A stretch of DNA of 64,000 nt from positions 9,007,501-9,071,500 of the forward strand of contig NC_092576.1 of NCBI RefSeq assembly GCF_037975245.1, in the 5' to 3' direction. Below the pieces are notes generated by a model that did not search any database, was not told where the DNA came from, and saw nothing but the letters and a program-made list of their open reading frames with translations. Source of the DNA: Apostichopus japonicus (lineage: Eukaryota; Echinodermata; Holothuroidea; Aspidochirotida; Stichopodidae). Made by a program: the position numbers and the translations under genes. Positions 25,901 through 36,239 of this stretch are shown here, piece by piece; within the stretch, counting starts at the first letter, position 1, and every line of letters starts with the position of its first letter.

Positions 25901-28287
25901 AAAAAGTATTATCCGCATGCATGCTTACCACATAGTTACGTCTTTTAAACGCAATAAATACATTAATAAGTCTGACGAGTACGTATTTTATACTGTAGCA
26001 ACAGTATTCAATCAGTTTGTTATGTGTAGGGGTAGCCGGACGTCTTCATAAAGCGATAGGGATTTAACAAGGATCGATATGAGTCGTTTAGTAGACATGT
26101 AACTCAGGCAGAAGTGTTAATAATGTGTTGAAATATTCACAATATTTATTGTAATTAAATGTTATACCTTACAGGCACGTCATTTCCAGGTCGTGACGAG
26201 GCAATCAGTGACTGGAGTTACAGAGCAAACCTCTCTGATTGCTCGACAACTAATTGCGAATTGAGGTATCGTTCTCTGTATAGTACCAGGCGTAATCGAT
26301 ATATATGTAAACGCGATATCTTAAAGTATAAGGTGCTTGACCATTGATTATATAGGAACTATCATCTCGAACCTTGCAATGCGTTTGAAAGATTCTGTGG
26401 TACCTCAACTACATTACCATGTATAGGCTATCAGAGTTCTGCAGAATCAAGAGCATAGACCAATATTTAAATATAATACAAACGTCAGTTAGAAAGTATA
26501 AACATATCAGAAAGGAACGGTGAATTCTGTTTGATGCTTCAGTAATTCTACTCAATCGATTCACACAGAGAAAAAAGTAACTACTGCATATCTGTTTACG
26601 TTGTGCCAAAGTAAACACTGGATTGTGCTGACAGTTTTACAGTGAGAACTAAGCATATGTGTAACTCCAACAAATGCATCAAACTAGATTTGTTGGGATT
26701 ACACATATCCTGAATTCTTACAGTAATCTTTTATTTATAGCACGATCCAGTTTTTACTCTGGTGCAAAACGTAAATATTTACAGTAGTTACTAAGTTCTC
26801 TGCGTGTATCGGGCGTTCCAATATGAATACCACGTGAATCATCCCTGACCAAACAGTTGCTATTGGGACTATTGCGTAATAACAAATTCCATAATCACAA
26901 CGATATATATGTTTGCAAACATCTCGGACAATTCGCAGACATTTTAAAAGTGAGGGGAGTGGTGATGTCTGCGACTGTCATTTCATCGGAGAGTACCTTA
27001 ACCATGGTTGGGTTTGGTTGAGCAATCGGCTATATTTGGCACGTCTAGATACCGGGATATGGCAATCTTCGGCTTCCCCTGTTGAGTAGAGGGTACCTTT
27101 TTGATGGGTATAGAGAGATAATGTTATCACTCATGTGCCCTAGTTTGTAATTTGATCGATTGGTATACGATTTAGACGGGTATTTCCAGCAAAGTTGGCT
27201 GAAAAAGCCACCTGACTACCTGAGAATATCGTCTTTTCCGGGTATGTAGATTTTGAGCCCGATTAGTTTTTTTTTTTTGAGACAGGCTATAGTAACTGAG
27301 TAACTGGCCAAGCAACGTTTAAAAGTTCAATCAAGAACGTGAATTTTGTCTTCTAACTATATTTGTTTGGCGGACGCGTAGGACACATTTTCGATTAAGT
27401 TCACTGTTATTGGCTGGTAGTACAGAAATGCAGCATTTTCAGTGCAGCCTATGCTTTGGATACGGAGGTACCGTGAACGAGGAGAGATTGAGAAGGTGGC
27501 GCTATTCCCGTATACAAAAATATAGGTTCTCCACACAGCCAAAGCGGCAACACACGGCAATAAAGGTGACATCCGGTATTCTCTGCGTTATTAAGGGATA
27601 CAAAAGAAACGAATAAAAAACAAGTAACCTAACAAAGAAGCACTATTTTCCCTATAATATGCATGTGACTGTAGTCTACAACTTAAAGTTTCAGTATGAT
27701 ATCCGCATCCATGTTTTCTGCTTCAGGGATGAACTTTTACTTCGATGCTGGCAAACAGACGTATCTAAACGGCCTTCAATCTTGGAACTGAAGAAGTCTT
27801 ATGAACAGGTTTGATTTAGTTTGTTAACTTGGTTAACGGATTTCCTCTTCATAAGTGTCACATACTTCAATCATATACAAAGTTCACAACCTCCTCAACG
27901 ATTCGGAGAAATGAATTGGTTCTAATTTTTAATATTAGATCAACTGGCAGTAATTTGACTTAATTCCGGTGTAATACACAATTAATACGACAACATTGAT
28001 TCTGGAATATTGATCTAGGGAAATCCCCTAATTATGAAACAAAATCGGTGGCGCCCTTCTAGTACGTTCAAGGACAATAACCACGCTGTGACTTAATACA
28101 CGATAGGTCTGTACCTACGTTAGACAGTAAACAAACAGCGAGCCTAGCTTAATAGTAATAAATTTACTAACGACCTCTATGTGATTAACATTTTATGAAG
28201 TACACTAATCACCCTTCTTGAATTACATAGCCTAATTGATTGTTTATATTACCACAGATCACAAGTCATGCAACATACGAACCTTAA
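16884..28287 (+). CDS. Ig receptor with divergent kinase domain (predicted pseudokinase), full gene span
   Basis: Exons run: signal peptide 16884-16947, Ig 17392-17718, Ig 18645-18959, transmembrane 19766-19876, juxtamembrane 20185-20215 or 21221-21251, 21484-21533, kinase-like 22147-22314, a less certain 23420-23563, 23773-23924, 24709-24828, 25675-25786, 26175-26265, 27727-27808 and terminal 28258-28287. Junction phases agree throughout (1-1-1-1-1, 2, 1, 1, 0, 0, 1, 2, 0). The layout is a type I membrane receptor with two or three Ig domains outside and a receptor-tyrosine-kinase-like fold inside. Phosphotransfer is unlikely: the VAIK Lys position reads VVIT, HRD reads HPG, DFG reads DFC and APE reads PLE. 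C-lobe landmarks survive (DIWSDAVVIWEIM, RCWQTDVSKRP). An in-frame TAA at 25708 would remove the C-lobe. The family resemblance to invertebrate Ig receptor kinases is recognised from motifs only. It could be a signalling pseudokinase or a decaying gene. Confidence 0.75.
17392..17718 (+). CDS. Ig domain exon 1 of the plus-strand receptor
   Basis: A 327-nt symmetrical phase 1-1 exon after the acceptor ctgtttcag. It encodes 109 residues beginning VSPKSFYILSDDFNLTDG. NVSCYVIG carries the first Cys, IKWFVNN the core Trp and SGTLTCARTT the second Cys. It ends GCT GAT G|GTATGT. The C-type spacing and several NxS/T sites fit an extracellular domain. Confidence 0.82.
17937..18252 (+). pseudogene. Decayed third Ig exon (frameshifted)
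   Basis: An excellent acceptor (tttttctctaccag) starts the phase-1 peptide VAPNCF, and a good donor closes it at TTC G|GTAAG in phase 1. Between them Ig-like pieces lie in different frames: NVTNGKQQLEADQQIE, ENITWWVDRIPQDSSVTPYY, NTNSTLNV and KCIQSALGGAIRDRIVMYY. At least three frameshifts are needed to connect them. The length of about 316 nt matches the neighbouring Ig exons. Because the exon is symmetrical it can be skipped without disturbing the downstream frame, which may explain why it could decay. Confidence 0.7.
18645..18959 (+). CDS. Ig domain exon 2 of the plus-strand receptor
   Basis: A 315-nt phase 1-1 exon after ttttttctggtggcag. It encodes 105 residues starting VLAKLNLLVDGIGG. 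VIWIICKAFG carries the first Cys and FGTIACSCKANGC the second, with NNAT and NVT glycosylation sites between. The donor is TCA G|GTCAGT. It is divergent but keeps the paired-Cys Ig pattern. Confidence 0.78.
19766..19876 (+). CDS. Transmembrane exon of the plus-strand receptor
   Basis: A 111-nt phase 1-1 exon flanked by ctctttcag and AAA G|GTAAGG. It encodes DKDQTSKIDSSND followed by an uninterrupted hydrophobic stretch, LLLILGCFLGSFSIAICIMF, then ACLK. This is a clear single-pass helix with a polar stalk outside and Lys on the cytoplasmic side. Confidence 0.85.
20185..20215 (+). CDS. Juxtamembrane exon, alternative a (31 nt)
   Basis: Bounded by tttttctacag and TC|GTAAGT. Entering in phase 1 and leaving in phase 2 it encodes AIMKRQTYLL plus two bases, completed to Ser by the exon at 21484. 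It has the same length and phases as 21221-21251. Including both would run into a stop (SDKQPG then TAG), so the two look mutually exclusive. Confidence 0.6.
21221..21251 (+). CDS. Juxtamembrane exon, alternative b (31 nt)
   Basis: Bounded by ttccttttacag and GATG|GTACGG. When spliced directly from the transmembrane exon in phase 1 it encodes EISSQGRTSR plus two bases, completed to Cys by the next exon. The donor GTACGG is weaker than that of alternative a. Confidence 0.6.
21484..21533 (+). CDS. Acidic juxtamembrane exon
   Basis: A 50-nt exon after aattgatacag, entering phase 2 and leaving phase 1 (AAT G|GTACAT). It encodes RLPEIPNDEGDSGEN, hydrophilic and acidic, as expected between a membrane helix and a kinase-like domain. 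Confidence 0.65.
22147..22314 (+). CDS. Kinase-like exon: N-lobe start (degenerate glycine loop, beta-3)
   Basis: A 168-nt phase 1-1 exon after tttttaactag, ending TCA G|GTAATG. It encodes AYYSDSKEIDSKMQMFKLQD, then KLNFGTLYKRWTGTLTHKD and NKCVVITTES. The LNFGTLYKRWTGTL segment takes the place of the GxGxxG loop but has only one loop Gly. VVIT takes the place of VAIK, so the ATP-positioning Lys is a Thr. Tyr residues in YYSDS could be phosphorylation sites. Confidence 0.72.
23420..23563 (+). CDS. Possible kinase-like exon: alpha-C/beta-4 region
   Basis: A 144-nt open stretch that fits phase 1-1, with GVTVKYVANRISNIDGHF and YDLIGLVFLQ. Its position and the pattern IDGH....YDLIGLVFLQ suit alpha-C to beta-4 of a kinase fold, directly before the beta-5 exon. 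The acceptor (tttgaag) has a poor pyrimidine tract and the donor (caat|gtgatt) is only fair, so the boundaries are tentative. Without it the 22314 to 23773 junction still keeps frame, giving a domain that lacks alpha-C. Confidence 0.4.
23773..23924 (+). CDS. Kinase-like exon: beta-5, hinge, alpha-E
   Basis: A 152-nt exon entering phase 1 (ttgtcattgctag) and leaving phase 0 (TAT GGG|GTAACG). It encodes QIYLLQEHLVCQTLQTLMAD, which aligns with the hinge and alpha-D (YLLxEHL...TL), then FILDVLGGITLLQSYG, which aligns with alpha-E (the usual IAxGMxYLHS). Confidence 0.75.
24709..24828 (+). CDS. Kinase-like exon: degenerate catalytic loop and DFC motif
   Basis: A 120-nt phase 0-0 exon after cattttttgcag. 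It encodes LLHPGLSRSKILVTSSQ, then CKLYDFCLPDD. HPGLSRSKIL aligns with HRDLxxRNxL of tyrosine kinases: the catalytic Asp is Gly and the Mg-binding Asn is Lys. KLYDFCL aligns with KxxDFGL, with Gly replaced by Cys. The active site is therefore not functional in the usual way. Confidence 0.8.
25675..25786 (+). CDS. Kinase-like exon: P+1 loop and alpha-F, with in-frame TAA
   Basis: A 112-nt exon entering phase 0 (tactatttatag) and leaving phase 1 (AAT G|GTACTG). It reads NQLPLE, then TAA at 25708-25710, then LQRNEYTKESDIWSDAVVIW and EIMTNG. The second part aligns with YTxxSDVWSFGVxxWEIxTxG of tyrosine kinases, so the frame is right and the stop interrupts the domain just after the APE-equivalent (PLE). 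It could be a real truncation, an inactivating mutation, a polymorphism or a base error. Confidence 0.75.
26175..26265 (+). CDS. Kinase-like exon: alpha-F/alpha-G
   Basis: A 91-nt exon after ataccttacag, phase 1 to 2, ending TTG AG|GTATCG. It encodes GTSFPGRDEAISDWSYRANL, then SDCSTTNCEL. TSFPGRDE matches the xPYPGxxxxE segment that follows WEIxTxG in tyrosine kinases. Confidence 0.7.
27727..27808 (+). CDS. Kinase-like exon: C-lobe CW..RP
   Basis: An 82-nt exon after tttctgcttcag, phase 2 to 0, ending GAA CAG|GTTTGA. It encodes DELLLRCWQTDVSKRPSILE, then LKKSYEQ, matching the CWxxDPxxRPxF signature of alpha-H/alpha-I. The conserved Arg of the RP motif is kept. Confidence 0.8.
28258..28287 (+). 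CDS. Terminal exon of the plus-strand receptor
   Basis: After tttatattaccacag the phase-0 frame reads ITSHATYEP and stops at TAA (28285-28287). It is short, so confidence rests on the good acceptor and matching phase. No canonical AATAAA was seen shortly downstream. Confidence 0.55.
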   Translation: MTSHATYEP

Positions 28288-28609
28288 ATGACGGATTTAA
28301 CGACAAATAAGTGCTACTCGCTGACCTAACATACAATATTATACGTGATATTCTGTGACATCGTTGCACGAGTGGTAACATATTTTAATCTTGTAAAATC
28401 CCATCGTTTGCCTTAACATCATCAACCAAGACTTACTCAAATCAAAACTAGAGGTGTTTTAATACAACTGGTTGAAGTTTTGGTATTAAACATTAAGAAA
28501 TTTATGTAAACTTACCTGCAGAAAGGAGACAGAGAACATATGATGCAGACAGCTCAATTGGCAGAATAGCAAGCGCCAGTGAACGTACGTTCATTCATAC
28601 TTAGTAAAG
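28288..28609. other. Probable 3' UTR and intergenic sequence
   Basis: Follows the predicted stop. No exon or repeat was identified before the palindromic element that begins near 28610. Confidence 0.5.
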
Positions 28610-30122
28610 ATTCCTAAATCCTATTGGTCCATTCAGGTCAGCTGACCGTGGTTAATCCTGTGAGTAACGCACGGTAAAATTACCGGCGGATGAATACAAT
28701 TGATACCATGTTACCATGTTTTGTCGTCTGCCCTGATGAGCTATCGAAATACATCAAAAACACAAAATGGCTAATATAACGTTTGATTTGAACTTCGATT
28801 TGCGCACTTTAGACCAGGTAGACACTCAGGAAAACAATGGAAGATTTGCAAACCTGGTTGAGAAAGACTTAATTCACAGAAACGATCTTGTTCAAAAGTC
28901 TTGCAAGATGCCATCAGAGGTAAAGGACGCGAAAACATGGATCCGCACTCGAGTCTAGGCCAAAGTGTAGGCTGCACAGCTGTTGCCTCCAAAAATGACA
29001 TTAACGTTACTGCTGCTGTTAGGGCTGAAACGTCTAACATGTCCAAACTGTTTTCCAAATGTTCTTTCCAAAGTCCTGTGAATGTTTACTTCCAAAATTC
29101 AAAGTTATGTCCGTATTAAAACACAAAACAGTTGTGGATGCTTTGAAATTAAGTATATCCAGTAACTGTCCGTAATTAAATGTTCGCAAGGCCGTTATGT
29201 TGCTCATAGTGTTATAAATTTAAAGTTAAACGACCGCAGTGCCAAGCACTGTGTAGTGTGTACGTTCAAGTGAGTGTACGTGTTCAATACAAGGCCTACT
29301 ATGTTATCGTATGACTGTATACCATACGTACATGTTTGTCCCTAGAATGGTTGCTATGGGAACCAGAAGCTGTAGGGTATTGATATGATGAAGCCAACTA
29401 GTAATTGTTTGTAGTCAGGGTTGTCACCACGCCGGGCGGCGCCGGGCGGTGCTACCCAGCTCTCAAAATTTCCGCCCGGTACTCAAGGTCAATTTCAGCC
29501 TTACCGCCCGGCACAAATTAGCCTACAGTACCGCCAATAAGTAACTTGGTAAAGATTAGCGCGATTCAGTGCAAAACGCAGCTTAACTGTAATTAACCCC
29601 GCGGATCACTGTTACAAATTACCCGGCTCTAAAAATGGTCTGGTGACAACCCTGTTTGTAGTTCCTTGTTATTCAGACCTTTCAAAAATAGTTTTATGGC
29701 CGCAATATTGCCAAACATTAGTTAAAATGTTATATGGTTCATCTTTTATGAATGACAGCCTTTCAAAGACGTTTCCTTTATAATATTCACTATCGTTCAG
29801 TATTACTTTATAATTGCACATGTACATTATTGTTATGCTGGTTGTTAATCGTTAATTCGACTTACGGGGCATCACTTTAATAACTCTTCGGTTATATGTA
29901 ACCAAATATGTTTTGTTTTATGATTTTTCCCCCCACACAAATGGTAGTGTATGAATGAACGGGGTTAATCAACGGTCTAGCGTGCGTTACTCACATGATT
30001 AATGCACTCCGGGTGTTAATGCTATCGCTGGATGCACTCGGGCTCCGCCCTCGTGCATCGCTTGCATTATCCCCCGATCGTGCATTAATCCTGTAACGCA
30101 CGCTAGACCGTTGATTAACCCC
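28610..30122. mobile_element. Palindrome-ended DNA element, long copy
   Basis: The left segment (28613-28683) and right segment (29872-30122) match, in reverse complement, both halves of the short copy at 58918-59262, so the two are one family. The right end is a large palindrome: ggttaatcaacggtctagcg opens it and cgctagaccgttgattaacc closes it. This copy has about 1.19 kb of extra interior (28684-29871) missing from the short copy, including a hAT MITE. A 63-codon frame at 28767-28958 (MANITFDLNFDLRTLDQ..., with RFANLVEKDL) lies in that interior. I do not recognise it with confidence. Confidence 0.75.
29416..29654. mobile_element. hAT-type MITE with 8-bp target duplication
   Basis: A 239-bp element starting CAGGGTTGTCACCA and ending TGGTGACAACCCTG, flanked by TTTGTAGT at 29408-29415 and 29655-29662. 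The CAGGG terminus and 8-bp duplication are hallmarks of hAT. The interior is GC-rich with repeated GCCCGG motifs and no coding frame. It is nested in the palindrome-ended element. Confidence 0.95.
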
Positions 30123-33100
30123 TTATTCCTACATAGGCATGCATGTACACATTTAGTGTGCGTTTAAGCGCTTGTAAATTATATGGAACGCCAATTTGAT
30201 GATTTTGTAGGGGTACCTATTTTTCCGCGCAACATAACTAACAAGCTACAATGAATAAATCAACAACGCTTCAACGAAATTTGATAACACATTTAATCGT
30301 AATTTTCTTTCTGCTTCGTTCCTTTCCAGATTTCATCGCAGGGCGAGTTGCAGTCATCGTACATGACGATGTCATGAGATAATAATTATTAATTAACAAT
30401 TAATTTTTATACTCACATTTTAACTACCATCGGCTCCCATTCAGAAAAGGGAAAGCTGTAACGTCATGCAAAGTCCGGTAGTCAATATTGTTGGATTAAT
30501 CTGAGACGACGGACATGGTATCTTTAAGTAGTCACTTGGTTTGAGTGTTTGTACAGTACTTCAATAGACATCGTGTGTTTCATTCATTTCCTTCTGTCTT
30601 TCATGCAATCTAGCTCATAGCCTAAAGCGATTTTAAATCACAAAATACATACGTGAGAGGGTTTCAATTTACGTGGAATTATTTCAAAACCATGGTCACG
30701 TGTGCGGAACGGAGTCCACGTGGAGAAGCCCTCAAATTCTTGGACTGAAATATTTCTTGCTTATTCGTTGCGACTGAAGCACATGCCAGAAGAAGAGTTG
30801 CTAAAAAGAGGGAACTACAAGGAGGGCATGACATATAAGCCTCAAAAAGGCCGCACAGCAAAAACAACAAAGTGAAACCGAGGAAGGGCTTCGTGGGTCC
30901 AAAGAGTGACATCCAGGAAGGTATTTTAAGGTTACCAAACTAAATTAAAAATTTGAACGTGAGAGTCATGTTTGTTTCATCCCAGTCGACTGTGGGGTGG
31001 AGGTGTATGAAGTCACATATTTATAGTCGGTACTGCATTATCAAAAGCTAGATGACGTATGAGCTGAGAAGTTCTACTTTTCACTCATTCAATCAAGGCA
31101 CTTGGTTTAAACAGTGTACGTACGTTCTTTACATAAACAGGCCGATTGGACCATGTTTATTTCCTTCTGTATTTGATATGTATATAGTTCCCTTTGTACT
31201 TAATCCAGTCGAGCATTCGGCTATGTGAAGTCACTCAATTATGATTAGACCTACTGCGTTAACAAAAGCTATAGTCTATACAGTTCGTTTCATTATTGTT
31301 GAATAAAAAAAAGAAAAAATCTGGATAAGTTCTTGCTTTTCTAACGTCTTTGGCCATTTAGGTTTGCTACTTAAGTTATTGTTTCTCTCACGTAGTAATA
31401 AGTATACGTCACAATGTGTTTGCATCATTATGTTGGGAATCAATTTGTTGTAGTTTATGTTCACCATTTTTTTATTTTGGCCATTTCTGCTCCATGAAAC
31501 TACCCACAGAAAAGATCAGAAAACTATCCCCGTTTCCTGTGCGATGAACCTGTGGGGTGATGGGTTTCAAATGTGGGGGCCAAGTTCACACTGATGTAGG
31601 TAGTTGCCTAAATCCTTATGGAAGGACCAGATGACCGAGATATGGGTTTCAATAAAAAAAAGGGGGCGTTGCCCTAGAATTATTTAGTCCGACTTCAATG
31701 ACGGATGATCTGGGGGTCTTCACTCATACAAAAATGGATGTGAAATGATGCATTTTGAGGCATATTTTGAATGAACATTAGGTCCTTATTTAAAAGCTCT
31801 TAGAGCCAAATTGTGGTGATAATCCGTCATAAATTCCCCATTGGGCAGGAGAGTTACCCTTTTCCAAAGTACTTTATGCTCCCAGGGGAACATTAAGTGC
31901 TTCCCCAATCAGAATTGGTATGGGAAGAGCAGGATCCTCAAGACTAGATTCTTACAACCACTTTGAAAGGGTTGCAAGGAAGTCCAAGAAAGCTTTCCAA
32001 CTGTAAGAGTAGCACAACTACCGGAAACCCAAATACCATCCCTGAAGGAGGAATATAGAACAAAATCTCGTCTCGAGTGGGAGGCCATACCAGCAGAAGC
32101 AGAATAAAGAAAACCAAGAATAAAGTTCATGACTAAGAAATGTATTTATATTTTACAAATAAAAATAAAAGAACCAAATAATTTATGGTAGTCCTCCACC
32201 ACCATAAAGCTTCTCTATTAAAATTATACAAGTATTTACACCATATTGATTTCAGGACTGGAACAACAAATATACATGCTTTCTGATGATAAAGGATTAC
32301 CCTAATTTTTGTCAATGTATGATCAAACAACAACCTTACAAATTGGTCATGGACATTTATTACGTATAAAATTACAAAATTAAGTACTGATTTTAATCAG
32401 TTATTTTGGAATGAGTAAATTTGGGCAAAGATGATGCATAATTGTACTGATAGAAACATGCTTTTGTCAATTCGAAATTTGATCAAAATTACATACAAAC
32501 ACACAGCTGGCAAATGGCACAATTGTTATCAAAATCAACTTGCAAATCTTCTGATATGTTGAAACAGTTTGCTAGTTCTGACAATTACTTTGGCACTTCA
32601 ACTGAAAATAACACCATCTACTGATGAGACGTGATCATCTTCTGAGTGATCAAAATTGGTAATAGTACATCTGCTGTAGCTATAGCAAGATTATCATTAG
32701 CACTTCATCTGATCTTCTCTGGTTCCTCACGTTTTTCAATTAAATATACAGAATTTCACACTGCCATATCTATAACTATAACCTAAACTATGTGACGACA
32801 ACATTTTTATACAGTTTTTTAAATATATATATACAAAAGTACTTCAACTGCAATGTCAAAGCTATGGCTATAGCATCTTAACAAACCAAATCATTATTAA
32901 CAGCCCAACCAATGAAGATTAGAGTTTATATATAAAAATATATTGAAATGATTGGATTCATTTCTTCAAACATGATTTCAGTTTTGCATCTACAGTATTT
33001 ATATGATGTCTATTATGTTTATTTCAGAACAGGAACTACAAACATATCTGCTTCCTTATAATAAAGTTTATATACAAAAATACTGCAACTTTGCAATGGT

Positions 33101-33830
33101 CAATTGGCTATAGCAATGCCATATCTCTAATCTTAAAACTTACAAAATCAATATTAACACTCCAAACAAAAAGATATTTCCACTGTGTGTAGCCAGTCAT
33201 AATAGACCATCTCTATTGCTCACCTAGCGATCACGGTTAGGTTTGCTTATTCTCTCAAGTACAAATTTGCGAGCTTTAAAAAAATCAATACAACACAAGC
33301 CACAATTGGGTAATAGTTCCATAATTTCACAACATCCTCTTTTCCTGAAAGGACTGAACTGCATTCACGACTTGAATTAGAGCAGGGTCTATTTTAAACA
33401 TGAATCCCAAAAAAGTCCTTAAATAACTTATTTGTATTTTTTTGAAATATATTGTAAAATGAATTAGAATGCTCAGCAGATGCTTGCTCTATAACCATGT
33501 ACTATAGTTATTATTATTTCATCTACTTTGAAATACCAAAAGTGACATGTACAGGAATGTAGTGTTAAATTATAGAAACACTTTATGAAGTTGGCTGGAC
33601 AGCCCTTCTCTGTAAGCAATACCAACAGAGCCTGGCAGAGTTGACATCTATGTCAAGTTCCATGTATTAGACCATAAAGGTGAATACATCTTAGCACAAC
33701 CACCAATCACATCATCTTTTGATTGCTTACCGGCTGGATAACTTGCAGTTGTCTTACTCTTTGCACTGTGATAAATATTCAGTTTTCTTCAACCAATCTT
33801 GTGCATGTAGTACCTCTTTTTGTGGGCATT
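30123..33830. other. Intergenic region between convergent receptor genes
   Basis: No confident gene. Near 31870-32140 plus-strand frames read like a decayed coding fragment (VRVAQLPETQIPSLKEEYRT up to a stop near 32106, then AATAAA motifs), possibly a processed pseudogene of unknown identity. Around 30679-30912 a minus frame has two hydrophobic segments but no supporting splice sites. 32200-33830 is AT-rich with repeated short motifs and may include distal 3' UTR of the minus-strand gene. Confidence 0.4.
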
Positions 33831-33837
33831 TTATGCA

Positions 33838-33843
33838 TTTATT
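33838..33843 (-). terminator. Polyadenylation signal candidate for the minus-strand gene
   Basis: TTTATT on the plus strand (AATAAA on minus) lies about 190 bases beyond the stop codon at 34031-34033. It is a consensus match only, and other candidates exist further downstream. Confidence 0.35.
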
Positions 33844-34030
33844 TTGGTATGCAATGTAAACTCTGAAACCACAACTATGTTAAGATCCCACCGTGTCTTT
33901 AAGGTAGCTGTGAAAGTCTTTGCAAAAATGAACATGGAAGTATTTGTATGTCACTATGAAAGTATGTACAAAGCCATGTGAATTATTCATCACATACCTT
34001 TTTAACAACCCTAGGTTTATAGCTGATTTA

Positions 34031-34125
34031 TCAGCATACATCAGCTTCAAAGTTTTGTGCAGTGTTCGCTACTTGTTCCGTGAGGTCTCCGGATGCTGTG
34101 CTGCTATTGGGACTATATGACAAAC
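34031..34125 (-). CDS. Terminal tail exon of the five-Ig receptor
   Basis: Acceptor ttttcatctag. Entering in phase 1 it encodes [20 protein letters not shown], then [11 protein letters not shown] and a TGA stop. Ser/Thr-rich and acidic, with one Tyr in SYSPN that could be a phosphorylation site. Confidence 0.72.
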
Positions 34126-36009
34126 CTAGATGAAAAGAAAAACACACAAACTGTTTCAGGTAACTTACCTTGATGAAACAATTTATTTTGCACTAAGAAT
34201 GTTAAAACTAATATTTTAAACAGGGATCTAGGATAGTATTTTTGAAAAGCACTAATAGAAGATCTGCTGCAATGTACCTTTATATTACATGGGTGAATCA
34301 GATACAAAGGGTTGGAGGGGGGTGGGGTTAAAGAAAGACAAGCATTTCATGCTACCTGATTATGAGATAAGTAATACTTAAAATGTTAGATCAATAAGCA
34401 ACTGGTAAAGCCATCTTGATTAATTGTGTGAAGCCAATAGATCCACCTATTCATGATCAGACATATTCAGATTTTATTTGGCTCTGTATGAAAATTTGAA
34501 ATGTGGAAAGATAAATGCAGAAAGGCATTTACAAATACAATATCAATCAACATTATCTTTGCAAAGGTTTCACCTTGAATCTGAAGACCTATTTAGTGTC
34601 ATAATCCTACCCAGTCCTTCTATTCAACCGATCTACATCCACTTAAAATTATTGAGAAACATGTCTCTCTTTAAACTTAACAAAAAAGTCTGGGCAAATT
34701 ATTTGTCAGAAATGAATTAAACTACAGCTGATTAGCTTAATCAAAGCCAGATCATACTTGAATGTTAACCCTGTGCTTCAAAACTTTGCTGTAAACAAGG
34801 AACCACAAGCACCATTAACAAAATTGCAAAAGTCCTACTGAAAAAATATTTTTGTCTATGTTTCCACAATTATATTGCCTTTGTTACAAAAAATAACACA
34901 TCAGTACTGACCTGAGTCTGTGAGTGACTCCTGTTCCTTCTGGCAAAATAAAAAATTAAGACAGTGTTGCATATAATGATCAGCCAATGTATCAATTTTG
35001 AATACCAAAGTTTTGCATTTTGTTCTGTAAATTTCACACTGTTTACACAAACCTACACCAAGAAAACAAACCCAAATGACTAAGTGATTCTTTGTCACTT
35101 TTTGTATGAGAATACTGTATTTCATGGAACAAAGGAGACAAGGAATGAAGTTTAGACCATTGCTTAATTCATATGATCAGCAAGGTTCTCACTTTCCGCA
35201 AATGATCGTTCTCTGACATGACGGGCAATTCAAATGCACTTAAAAACAATTTCATATAAAGAATATACATCACATTTTGACCATTGCTGACCTATTTATC
35301 TCTACAATAAACTATTAATATCTTGAGCTGAATAAGGGGCATCTTCTTGCAAATTCTCCATGCAAGATTCCATTTGGGATCCCATTTGAGAGGTATTGGG
35401 CTCAAAGCAAAATATCGCACATACATACATGCATGCCATCACCAATAGCATAAATTCCTGTTGCCTTTGGCAAGAAAGCCAAAATCTAACCAAATCACAT
35501 TCATTTATAACATTCCCTTGTTAAAATGTCAACAGCAAAACATGACTAGAAGGCTGACTTTAATAATTTTCTGAACTATAATCTTAATCTATATAATACT
35601 TGGTAGGTGGTAAACTTGACTTAACACAAAAGAGCTGCTTTATTAAATAACCATTGTTTTACAATTCTGATCAACACAGTTGAATTCTCATAACTTAGTC
35701 CTCAACCAAGGGATCACATAATGCCAATATTTCATCAAAACCCAAGAAAAGTTGTGGAAAAAACTCCAGTTTATGTATTTTGACAAACCTAACAGACAGA
35801 CAGTGGAACTGATAGACGTACAGATCCGCAGAAAAATCCGCTATCAATTGAATATGTTTATGTTGCAAGTCAGATGTTCCAATTGTTTTTCAACTGTAGT
35901 TTAATAGCATCATATGTCTGTTGTATAAAATTTATTACAACACTATAGTTAAAGCCTTTGTTATTCTGAACCATCACTGATTTCTTACAATATATATTTA
36001 TTCTTATAA

Positions 36010-36055
<46 letters not shown>

Positions 36056-36143
36056 GTATAAATGAAAATTGTAATGAGTTGGAAAATCAAGAACAGTGAA
36101 AAAACTTTCAGCCTCCACCGGGACTCGAACCACGGGCCTCCCG

Positions 36144-36239
<96 letters not shown>

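Noticed and set aside
30679-30912. Minus-strand frame with hydrophobic segments as a possible membrane protein
   Set aside because: No splice partners or homologous motif recognised. Too little support for a gene call.
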